Shown piece by piece: positions 11,976 through 22,099 of a stretch of 64,000 bases of DNA; position 1 is the first letter of the stretch, and every line of letters starts with the position of its first letter. The stretch covers positions 193,097,948 through 193,161,947 of the forward strand of contig CP136064.1 of assembly GCA_032622095.1 (NCBI GenBank), in the 5' to 3' direction. The notes below the pieces were generated by a model. The model did no database searches and was not told the DNA's origin. It was given only the letters and a program-made list of their open reading frames with translations. Origin of the DNA: Siphonodentalium dalli. Its lineage: Eukaryota > Mollusca > Scaphopoda > Gadilida > Siphonodentaliidae. Made by a program: the position numbers and the translations under genes.

Positions 11976-13098
11976 CAGGGATGTGGCTAGAGGGGGGGGG
12001 GGGGGGTGTGGGGGGGGGGGTGTCTCACCCCCCCCCCCAGCAGAGAGCTATATTTTCAATAGTTGGAAAAAAAAATTCCGCCGGGGTGGGTGGGGTGGTC
12101 AAAGCCACCAACAAGCAATTTTTTCCCGCAACTAAAAACAAAAATTCCTGCTTGTTTTTTAGTGTTTTGGCAATGAGTTGGGCTTCAAAACCACTTTGAA
12201 TGAGAGAAATAATGTAATTCTAACTGTAAATTGACTGCAGGCAGTTATCGTGTTGTATTTTGTTGCAAATTTTGAAATCCAAGATGGCCACTGGCAGCCA
12301 TGTTTTTTTGGCCGAATGACCTCAAAATGACTCATTCCTATTTACATGTCCATGTTAATATCCATGATAAATAATATGCACAGAAATTCATATACAGCTG
12401 TGAATTTCCCCCCGAAAATCTGTTTTAGTGTTAAAAGGGGGGTGGGTGTCAAAAAATGGTCGGAAAAAACTGCCGAAAACGGAAAAAAATTTGGCGGTGG
12501 GGGTGGGTGGGTACAAAAAATGATCGTAAGGGAAAAAATGCCACACGTGCCTGAATTTATTTTCAGACCCCCCCCCCCCCTGACCTGAGGGGGAGCATGA
12601 GGTTTGAAATTTCCAACACTAGGAAAGCTTCAGTTGAGGCCAGTCTAGATGCTAGGATTTGCGATTTTCTTGTATATAGTTTTCAAAATTTTCTCACACC
12701 GGGCCAAACAACCATGGTCGGCCTGGCCGGTGTTCCCTGGTCTGTTGTCGGTAGCTGTGTACATTTGTCTGGAATTAGATCACTAGTTGTTTTGTTTTTT
12801 TTGGGGCAATTTTCAGGTTAAAATATCTTAATGTTCTCATACTGGGAAAATAGAAGCATGGCTTATGAATATATAGGAAATTAGGCCTGAGCATGAGGTA
12901 CAATGGGGGGGGTGCAAATAGAATTATGCAAAAAGTTGTGTTGGTGCGATTCCAACTCAAGGGGGGGGGGGGGGTGAAAATGGAATTATGCAAAAAGTTG
13001 TGTTGGTGTGATTTCGACTCAAGGGGGGGGGGGTGCAGTTGGAAATTCCCAAGGTGGACACCCCCCCCCCCAGCGGAGACCCTCTAGCCACATCCATG
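11976..13098. mobile_element. non-autonomous hAT element, 8-bp TSD GTGGTATT
   Basis: It starts CAGGGATGTGGCTAGAGGG and ends CCCTCTAGCCACATCCATG, inverted repeats of about 17 bp. It is flanked by identical octamers GTGGTATT at 11968-11975 and 13099-13106. The 1123-bp interior is full of G- and C-runs and contains a fragment of the 'CCAAGATGGC' dispersed repeat near 12280. CAGGG termini with an 8-bp duplication define the hAT superfamily. No transposase is present. Confidence 0.88.
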
Positions 13099-13106
13099 GT
13101 GGTATT

Positions 13107-13630
13107 GGTAAGATATTTTCAAACAAGATACCGAAAACTAATATTGTGCACCGCGAGGTATAGCATACTCCATTTGCAAAGTAGCGATTTCAGTAACTTG
13201 AACAAAATTGTCTCACAAAAAACCGGTTTGGTAGCAGCACCGGTTTGGTAACTATCGGATAGATGAGTGTTTCTTTACAGTAAAATAAGCATTGCGACAC
13301 ACGTGTATGGTTTATTATCAAGGAGTGTTGACAAATTCGGAAATGAAACTAGTATTTATACCGCAAGGTGTGCACTCCAGTTTCTGCGATACATTCAATA
13401 ATTAAACATCTTGCCGAATTAAACTACCACGCACTGTGTGGCAAACATACGTCTAGTGTTCTTGACTGAATATGGAGCAGTGAACAAGTGTGCTCATTGT
13501 TGTGGGACAGATGGAATCAAGAAAGTCCCTGAAGCAACACAATTAACACACTTTGCTTTCAACCGGCGAGAGATCATCTGTGCTGTTTCAGTGCATCGTC
13601 TCAGCTGTAGTGGGTTCATTGCACTGGCAC
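13107..13630. other. no recognised feature
   Basis: About 520 bp between the hAT target duplication and the minisatellite. Short open frames only; I recognise nothing. Confidence 0.6.
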
Positions 13631-14454
13631 CTAGTATTTGAGGAGTGAATGGGGACATTGTAGTAGTTCTTAGTATTTGCTGAGTGAACGGAGGACATCA
13701 CAGTAGTCATTAGTATTTGAGGAGTGAATAGGGACATTACATTAGTTTTCAGTATTTGAGGAGTAAATAGGAGCATCATACAGTAGTCCTTAGTATTTGA
13801 GGTGTGAAATTGGAACATCACAATGGTCTCTGATGAGTGTATTGTGGCATTATAGTGGCCCTTAGAATTTGAGTGAATGGGGACATTACACTGGTCCTTA
13901 GTATTCGAGGAGTGAATGGGAACAGTGCAATAGTCCTTAGTATTTGAGAGTGAAGTGGGACATCACAATGGTCTTTGAGGAGTGAATTAGGGCATTATAG
14001 GGGTCCTTAAAATTTGAGGAGAGAAGTGGGAATCACAGTGGTCCTTAGCATCTGATGAGTGAATAGGGACAGTACATTGTACATACTAGATAGTTTACAT
14101 CCCATAATTAAAAACCCACTTGCAAAATTTGTCCAAAAGAATTTTTTTTTTTGCCAAAATGAAAATAATTTTTGCCATAGGAAAATTTGGCAAGCGGCAG
14201 TGTGAACCCTGCAGTACAGTAGTCCTTAGTATTTGAGGAGTGAATGGGGACATTACGGTGGTTCTTGGTATCTGAGTGGTGGTCCTTAGTTTTTTAAGAG
14301 TGAATATGGACATTTCAGCAGTCCTTAGTATTTGAGGCATACATGTGGACATTACAGTAGTATTTGATGAGTGAATTGCGGCAATACAGTGGTCCTTAGT
14401 ATTTTAGGAGTGACTGGGGACAGTACAGTAGGTCTTTGTATTTGAGGAGTGAAT
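13631..14454. repeat. minisatellite, ~40-bp unit
   Basis: Some 15-20 diverged copies of a unit like AGTATTTGAGGAGTGAATGG followed by GGACATTACAGTAGTCCTT. The array is interrupted by an unrelated segment at about 14090-14210. Unit length varies from about 37 to 45 bp. Confidence 0.85.
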
Positions 14455-14679
14455 AAGCTGCTAAACAATAAGGTGTGGACTTGTGGTGATCATATTATCA
14501 TATTACCCCAATACCAACCCCACCAATTATGATTTTGTATTCATAACTCATTCATTGTTTAATATACAATTATCGATACAATTTAATGTTATAAAATGAA
14601 ACGAGCTATCGGGGAAAGCATAACCAAGAGGTTTGTCTGCCTGAAAATGCATTAATCGTAACTGGTTATCATTTCATAT

Positions 14680-15125
14680 CACTGTTGAGGAAGTCTGACA
14701 TACCAAATATTCCCCAGATTTTGTCAAAGTTATTGTACTATCATGATCAAAATTCATAAAAAATAGACAAATTAAGGGCTGTAACCAAAACAAATCAGTT
14801 GATATTTGTTGTTATCGCAACCTAAATTGACAAAAAATAACTGAGGACCATAACTCCTCCCAAAGTAGGTTGACCTGGCCGGTTTTCAAACCCAATCAAG
14901 ATATTGTTGAGAAAGTCTGATATACCGAATATCAACAAACTCAGTTGATATTTGTTCAAGTTATTAATATCAAAATTAACAAAATTAACAAATTTAGGGC
15001 CGTAACTCCACCCAAAATAAGCTGACTGCGCCGGTTTACAAACTCGATCAAGACATTGTTGAGCAAGTCTCATATGTGGGGAATACAGAATAAAAAAATC
15101 AGTTGATATTTGTTCAAGTTCACAT
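14680..15125. repeat. tandem repeat, ~150-bp unit, about three copies
   Basis: Segments sharing CAGTTGATATTTGTT, AATTTAGGGC(C/T)GTAAC and GA(G/C)(A/C)AAGTCTGA recur near 14790, 14940 and 15100. Copies are clearly diverged. Confidence 0.7.
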
Positions 15126-15539
15126 TTGTTTCATTTCACTCAGGTGAAAATTGGCATCAGAACCCTAATTCGAACTTGACCTGTATTTTGTGCTAGTGCT
15201 ACCAATTTCATTCCATTCAGTCGCGATTATCTAAAGTTATCATCCAGGAAACCGAATGAGACGGACCTAAAACATAATATGTCCTATTTTTTAACAAGAC
15301 AGTCAATGTCTGTGGAGTCTCTCACCTGACTGCGAAGACTGAGAAGACTGGAATCATTTAAAATAAATTCTTCTAACCAGAGACATAGCTAGAACAAGGA
15401 GTTAAATCTAATAACATTACAAAAGTTCAATATGAAAAAAATGTATAATTTAAAATAATGTTTTTTTTTTAATCAAAATGGTTCAATGTTCAAAATTCTA
15501 TGTCCTAAACCTCTTATGATCAATGGTGATGAGAAGAAG

Positions 15540-15930
15540 TTGTGCTAAGAATTATTATCGCGGGAAAGATCCATGTCCCTGACCCGGTCACTCAATTTGA
15601 ACAAATTTTAATCCCAGTCACACAAGGAACCAAATATAAGCAAAATCGGCCTAATGGATCTTGAGAAGAAGTTGTTTTCAGAATTGATATGGTGGGAGAG
15701 TCATGTTCCAGGCCCGCCCATATTTGACTTGGTGACCCCATTTGAACAAATCTGAATCCCAGTCACCTAGCTATTATCCCCACCATATGATTCTGGCTCG
15801 GCCCCAAATCTGAATCCCAGTCACCCAGAAACCTCCATACCCAAATAGAAGCTAAATACCTCATTGAACAAATCTGAATATGAATCACCTAGGGAACATC
15901 CACCTCAGATATGAACCCAATCAGTCTTAT
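15540..15930. repeat. diverged tandem segments
   Basis: TTTGAACAAAT(C/T)T(G/T)AATCCCAGTCAC and the 'TGGATCTTGAGAAGAAGTTGT' text recur several times at irregular spacing. This is an old, degraded local duplication. 15126-15540 shows nothing recognisable. Confidence 0.5.
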
Positions 15931-15955
15931 GGATCTGGAGACTGAGCTATGATGA

Positions 15956-16194
15956 GTGCAAAATACACTCAAGTTCTCCATGAATGATGCATACAACATG
16001 GTAATTATAATGAAAATTAGTTTATGACTCGAGTCATTATAATTACCATGTTGCATCATTCATAGAGAACATAGTGTATTTTGCACTAATCCATGGCTCA
16101 AATTCATTCATTTGTTGCATATATTATGTTGAGTATAAAAGGAGTTGGTCCTATAAATGGCTGGATTTAGTGCACATTACCCCTTTAAAGGCAA
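15956..16194. mobile_element. palindromic MITE family B
   Basis: Inverted arms centred near 16025 (GTGCAAAATACACT... with ATAATTACCATGTTG). The right end reads ATTTAGTGCACATTACCCC next to TTAA at 16195-16198. Related sequence, in inverted order, is at 26575-26753. The left end is not clear. Confidence 0.55.
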
Positions 16195-16198
16195 GGAT

Positions 16199-16759
16199 GG
16201 CCTTCATTATAGGTTATAATCTAGAAATAACAGTTCTATGAAAATTTCCTCAAGAATATACTTTTAGTATAGTATAATGATAGTATGAATGTGATATTAT
16301 CCACAAAATACACTGTGTGAACGGAGCATTTGTTTATATACAGCACGTAACTGGTGAGCGATAAGCAAAACACTCAACATTGTGGCAATTTATATAGGAG
16401 AGTGATGCACAGTGACCCATCCAACCCCAGAATCTTGAGTGGTGAGGATTAATGAGCTCTATACCGGTATGTTGTAAACAATTTGATGGCCCTTTCTAAC
16501 CGAAGTTCCATTAGTGGGGTCTCCCTGGTGTTGAGTGTTTTGCTTATCATATACTCTTTATGTACTGTTTGTTTACATAACCTGGCATTTGTTTATATAA
16601 CGCAGAGTACTAACATGGCAATAACATGCAATTTACAAGATAATTAGGATTGGAATAAGAAAATTTGTTTTCTACAATACAGTATTCTTTTGTTTATCGC
16701 GGTTTTAATGGTTGTTACTATTTTAATAGCAATACCAATTGCCAATGCTTACCATATCT
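16199..16759. mobile_element. diverged MITE family A copy
   Basis: TTAA at 16195-16198 and 16760-16763, start AGGCAAGGATGGCC, end CAATGCTTACCATATCT. The interior keeps family hallmarks (TTTGTTTACATAAC, TTTTGTTTATCGCGGTTTT) but is much more diverged than the other copies, implying older insertion. Confidence 0.6.
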
Positions 16760-17029
16760 TTAATGCAATACTTAATTAAAACTTAAAATTAAAATTATTG
16801 AGATTGGTAAGAAAGTTAAAGCAACACAACCCTAAGGCATCAGATAAGACTTAGTGATGAGTTTGTATGTTCATATAGATCAATAAGTACTTGAAATGCA
16901 TGCAATAATATACAGACTTGTATAGACATACTTAAGTGATAGAAATTTGTGTTATTAAAATTATTCCAATGTTTTGAACAGAAGTGAAAGGAAAGCTCTG
17001 CTACTGCCAAGCATACTATATATGTACAT

Positions 17030-17960
17030 GTAGCATAGTACTGCTAAATACATATGGATTGGGCATTTCTCAATAACTTTTGTATCTGCTGAGCTATTTT
17101 CATGAAACTTGGTATGCATATAGGTATTGGTCTGGGGAATCGTAAACATGCCCAGTCCAACATTGTCACGTGACCACGATCACGTGACCACAAACAAGAT
17201 GGCCGCCACCCCAAAATATAAGAAAATTCAGTATTTCTCAATAACTTTTGTATTTGTAGAGATATTTTCATGAAAGTTGGTATGTAAAGCAGGTATCAGT
17301 ATTGGGAATAGAAAATATGTTCTAGTCCGCCAGTGTCACATTTCACGTGACCACATTCATGTGACCACAAAACAAGATGGCCACCATCCCGAAATATAAG
17401 ATAATGTTAGTATGTTGCTGCTAAATACATATTGATTGGGTATTTCTCAATAACGTTTGTATCTGTAAACTTTACAGTGTAAAGGTATGGTATGTTCATG
17501 AAACTTGCTGCACAGTAAGATATTGGACTTGCGAATTGAAAACACTTCCCAGTCTGCCAGGGTCACGAGACCGTGGCCACATGAGGGTCACGAGACCGTG
17601 ACCACATGATCACAAAACAAGATGGCCACCACACCGAAATTTTAGGAAAATTCATTATTTCTCAATAACTTTTGTATCTGCAGAGATATTTTGACAAAAT
17701 TTTGTATGTAAGTTTGTGTTAGTATTGAGAACCGAAAACAAGTTAGTATATTTCTGCTAAATGTATATATTATTGGGTATTTCGCAATAACTTTTGTATA
17801 TGCAGAGGTATATTCCTGACACTTGGTATGCAGGTAGGTATTGGTCTCTGTGGAATGGAGAACACTTCCCATACCAGGAGGGTCACGTGACCGCGACCAC
17901 TTAATCACAAAACAAGATGGCCGACATCCCGAAATATAAAAAAACAAACCGGGAGTTTCT
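17030..17960. repeat. satellite-like tandem repeat with CACGTG motifs, ~5 copies
   Basis: Units contain TTTCTCAATAACTTTTGTAT, ATTTTCATGAAACTTGGTATG, GTCACGTGACCAC and AACAAGATGGCCGCC. Starts lie near 17066, 17232, 17440, 17657 and 17779, so spacing varies (122-217 bp). 16764-17030 shows no recognised feature. Confidence 0.8.
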
Positions 17961-18189
17961 CATTACAAAATTGATTACATCATGTACACTGTTTTCACAG
18001 AATAATATAGAGTTACTTCCCATGGATTGATGTTACGGAACGAAGGTGTCAGGATTCGACTCAAGTCGCGATCGGCAGTGTATGGGTAATTCGACTCCAA
18101 GTCGCGATCGGCAGTGAAAGAGTTAACAGAGAACACTCTTTATTACATGCTGCAGAGAAAATGTAACTCTATTTCAGGTGTCAACTTAA

Positions 18190-18627
18190 AGGCCCATTTA
18201 ATTTTCGAATGTCAAGATCACATTATATACAACATATTCCATATTATATACTATTTAGAAGAGGAACCAAAAAAATATTTATTCTAATGGAATACGGTAC
18301 AGCTGTGGCCTTGAAGTGTTAACCAAGTGACCGAGATTCTCAGATTCACACCAAAACTCCCCCCGTCATTTACCGAGAATGCATCATAATTCACACCTAA
18401 GAGATAGGAGTTATACCCCTTCCATTAAGAATAATAGACTGGCAGTACTGACCAGATCGAACTTAAGCACAGAACACACGTCAGTTCCTTTACAAAGACT
18501 TGTTCACCAGTTTATTAGACCGGATAAGTTGAGAAAGCTATGCTTGGAGCTTCCTCTTTCAAATGGTATATAATATAGAATATGTTGTATATAATGTGAT
18601 CTGGGGATTCAAAAATTAAGCGGGCCT
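18190..18627. mobile_element. TTAA-flanked MITE family C
   Basis: TTAA at 18186-18189 and 18628-18631. Ends begin AGGCCC(A/G)(T/C)TTAATTTT(C/T)GAAT and share GATCACATTATATACAACAT as inverted repeats about 60 bp long in all. The interior holds an open frame (18379-18573 plus) with protein-like composition that I do not recognise; it may be captured sequence. Confidence 0.75.
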
Positions 18628-18631
18628 TTAA

Positions 18632-19840
18632 TCGACAAAGCAGTCATCAGGATGTGTAATAAATGCAGAATGACACAGCAGCATGAGCATATTGATGTTA
18701 TTGTTTATGTTTGTAATTTAATGAGGAGCAATAGCAAGGAAAAATTAACTGGAATTAAACTTTTAATAAAAATAAATAATCCATTTTTATCAACATAAAT
18801 ATTCAATTTATAATTGAATTTTAACAATAAATAAATCAAGATGAAATTACACCTGGAAAATAAGTAGTGTCATACAAATATCTGTGGAATGAATAAGTGA
18901 CATCTCGATGCAGGTATTTTGACAAGATATGATGCGGATTCTATTTTTTAAAGCGATGCCAACACTCTTCTTCATTCCTGCTGTATATTCTCACAGATTT
19001 TATGTGTCAGATGTTTTTACATTTTCATCGCCGTGAATTTTGGAAAGTAGTCTCAGATTTTACAATTTACGGCAATCTTTTGGCGATGGCAGGGGAGTAT
19101 ATCTATGTTATTAGTTACAACTAACATCATCTCTTCATTTATTTATTTCTATAAATCCATAGTTAACCATTTAATAGGACTGTTCACTTGCCAAACTAAA
19201 CAGACAAACTATATAAATACATTGGACAGCTATGATCAGACACTTGTAAGATCATTAAAATTCATTGATCTACCGATGTTGCAACAAGTAATGTACAAGG
19301 TAGTTTTCAGATAAGCTGTTTTACAGGTGTCAATCTGATTGTGCAAAAATGACTGTTACTATAAATAGAAAAATAATAGTAGGTGTGTAATATAAGATTC
19401 TATCGGAATATAGTATAGGAGTCAATCAGAATATGAGAGAGAGTCACGTGAGATATAATAACTTTTATAGTAGTATTGTAATCCTATGATATCCAAATAC
19501 TTGCTGATGTGTGGATACTTGATTCCCAGTTATTCATTTGAAGGGATGTTTTGCTAAGTTAAATAGCCTCTGGCTGTGTTTTGAGCTTTGTACCTGCACA
19601 AATGTAAAATGAATGAATGGGAATCCATATAGTATTCCTAAACATGTTATCGTTGACTATCAAAATGTCTTTGCAAATAAAGACTAGACTATTCAATTGT
19701 ATACTTTTTTTTAGCTTTGGTTAGAAGAAACCAAGTGAATGGGCTAAATTTGTATATTTATGTGCAATATTCTGCTTTTTCAATAGTGTTTTTAACTGGG
19801 TGAAGGACATGTGTTGATAATACAATAACCGTAACACTGG
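18632..19840. other. no recognised feature
   Basis: About 1.2 kb of AT-rich sequence with short open frames only. No repeats or domains were identified by eye. Confidence 0.55.
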
Positions 19841-19842
19841 GA

Positions 19843-20150
19843 TTTAATCGATGTTGATTAGATTGCGTTCCATGGAGTATGGATACAAGTTGATCTGACA
19901 TTTTGTGGGGGATTAAAATTGTACACTGGCCACACATAATATTGTCAGACCATCTTGGTACACTGGCCACACATAAAAGTGTCAGACCATCTTGCAGTCA
20001 TACTCCATGGGATACAACAAAATCCAAATCAACATCCCATTCTTTATATTTATATTCAATTAGAATTTAGTGCCATTTCAATGATATTTGTTGCAAGTTG
20101 CTTCCATACAATATGAAAACAAGTTGGGGCCAGTGCGTTACATCCCAATA
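19843..20150. repeat. palindromic repeat family D
   Basis: Inverted halves around TTCCATGGAGTATGGAT...AAGTTGATCTGACATTTT, with outer CGATGTTGATTAG...CAAATCAACATCCC. The flank at 20095-20130 (AAGTTGGGGCCAGTGCGTTAC) reappears inverted near 31365. A closely related palindrome lies at 31499-31643. Confidence 0.65.
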
Positions 20151-21237
20151 TGATTTCAACCAATCAATGTCCTGCAATCAAGTTTAACAGTGCAAATACA
20201 TGTATGAGTGTAAATATTGCAATATGATACCAATCCTCCGAAGTTGCAGTGAAGGATTTCCAAATACATGCTACATGCTGATTTTAAATTTTCCTTTCAA
20301 TTTTCATGGCAGCTCTTATTCATTTCATATAAATAAATAATAAGGATAACATATAAATTATGATAAAACTTGGATATCATATTTTAAGTGGGTAAATATT
20401 AGTCATGAATGACATATTCATGGGTATTAACCAGAAGAATAATTAAGTAAACGTTGATTTGCGAAGTGTAGTAGTTTGTTGTCAAAATTATTTTGCATTT
20501 ACATAGAGGTAAGGAGCTCTGCTAGTAACAGTAAAGATCACCGATCATAATGATCTCATTCTGCCATTCATATATCTGGCAGTTGTGTTTGAAGGGGCAC
20601 ATAATCTTCCAGACTCAAATAAACCAAGTAGTTTCTCCTGTTTTGTTGCATTCAGTCCATACATACACAAATTATTTATATATAGACTCAAGACCCATAT
20701 TTTTAAAATTGCTTTCCCGCCTAAGAACAAGAAGACCCAATACAAGAAACTGCATGCACCATAAGACGAGTCCATTTTATAGTTTATTCCAATTTTGTAC
20801 TTTCGGTTTCGCGCAAATACAGCAAATTCGGCCATATCCTGTGGAATTCTGAGTATTTTAACTTAGTTTAAATGAAGTGTCTGCTTCTTTCTCTTTAATA
20901 AATAGTGGTGGTCTCTCAACACAGGTGGATTTTGTGTTTTGAACTGAAAATTAGGTGTCTCGGTAGCGTTTAACAGGTGATCTCTTATTGAAGGTGATAA
21001 ATAGAATAAACCAGACGGTGAACAGGAAATGCAGTCGCAAATTGGAGGTGGCCCCTCCAGCAAAAATCTCCCGGATGGCCATTTTTAAAACTTAACAGGT
21101 CTGCCCGCCACCCTCATCGCCACACCCCTGTTACCCGAACATGAGAAAAGCAAACAATCATTAGTTCTAATTTGAGGTCTGACTGTCTGAATGCATCAAA
21201 ACAATCTGAAATCTGTCATGGCATCCACTTAATATTC
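20151..21237. other. 3' flank / UTR region, no further gene recognised
   Basis: Probably includes the 3' UTR of the CCDC14-like gene up to about 20780. Beyond that I recognise no gene; open frames under 100 codons overlap on both strands. Confidence 0.5.
20783..20788 (-). promoter_or_regulatory. candidate poly(A) signal of the CCDC14-like gene
   Basis: AATAAA on the minus strand about 450 nt downstream of the stop codon. It is a plausible 3' end, but the motif is common in AT-rich DNA and no transcript data are available. Confidence 0.3.
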
Positions 21238-22099
21238 TCAAGAGAATATATCTCTGGTTTTTCTAAGAGAATCTTGTACCCTAGCGATGTTATTATCCAG
21301 GATGTCGATGCCTCGTTTGAATGCATTCTCATCTATCGTCACAGCTGTAGAGATAGACGTCTTCGTGATGAGAGAAGTGATACTTGAAAACTTGTCATCA
21401 TCTATTGTACTCAGAGATAAATCATCTAAGTCTGTTCCTCTGTAACGCTCACTTTGTCCTGAAACTATGGATGAAGTTGTCTGTTTGGGAGCAAATGAAA
21501 CACTCATTGGACCATTATTATGTGTGTTTCTGACACCACGGTTCATGTTCATCACAGCTATATCTCCACCAGATGTCTCTGATGATTCTGACGGGTACTT
21601 TTTGAAGTAATCAGTTACGCTGTAACGAGTCTGATTCAACATACTTTCAAACTGCGTGTCAGATAATGGTCGAGTTGGCTGATGGTTGTCTTTTCCAGTT
21701 AATAACATTCTAGGAACATAATCAACATCAATATTGGGTGTTACCTTTCCATAGTTATCGTGTTGCGGATCGCCATGTTTAGGATTCACAATCAATTCAA
21801 TAGGTTTTGTTTGAATGTTATTTTGATGGGCTTCATACGAAGCAAGCAAACTTTTCCTTGCATTCTCAGAATGCTGGGTTGACTGTAGAGTGGTGTCGGC
21901 TTCATCTTGTGGCTGAGTTTCCTGTCTTCCAATCTCAGTCATTCTCTCGTTGTGCTTTGCTAGTTGATCTCTAGTAAGACTCCGAGGACTCGCAATAGTA
22001 GTTACATCATATTTATTGTCCTTTGGTGCTTGGGGTGGCTTGTTTGTTAATAGATCCCCATACTGTGAACCAGGGTCAGACATCACACTCCTGTTTGGG
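21238..22099 (-). CDS. CCDC14: CCDC14-like exon 10, C-terminus and stop
   Basis: It encodes residues 1001-1287 and the stop. It starts SPNRSVMSDPGSQYGDLL and ends with a helical segment, FKRGIDILDNNIARVQDSLR. The acceptor is TTTTTACAG. Open sequence upstream of the acceptor is intronic repeat. An AATAAA on the minus strand at 20788-20783, about 450 nt past the stop, is a candidate poly(A) signal. Confidence 0.9.

Larger units (their letters stand above)
7348..12156. repeat. right arm of a large inverted duplication
   Basis: Reverse complement of 1-5436. Its inner edge is the 100-N gap, so the true edge and spacer length are unknown. It carries the same internal repeats as the left arm (MITE, G/C-run hairpin repeat, CG-rich direct repeats). 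The outer boundary is fixed only by where the left arm leaves the window. Confidence 0.93.

Noticed and set aside
13631-14454. CRISPR-like array of ~40-bp repeats
   Set aside because: Units are head-to-tail and diverged without unique spacers, no cas genes are present, and the setting is eukaryotic. It is a minisatellite.
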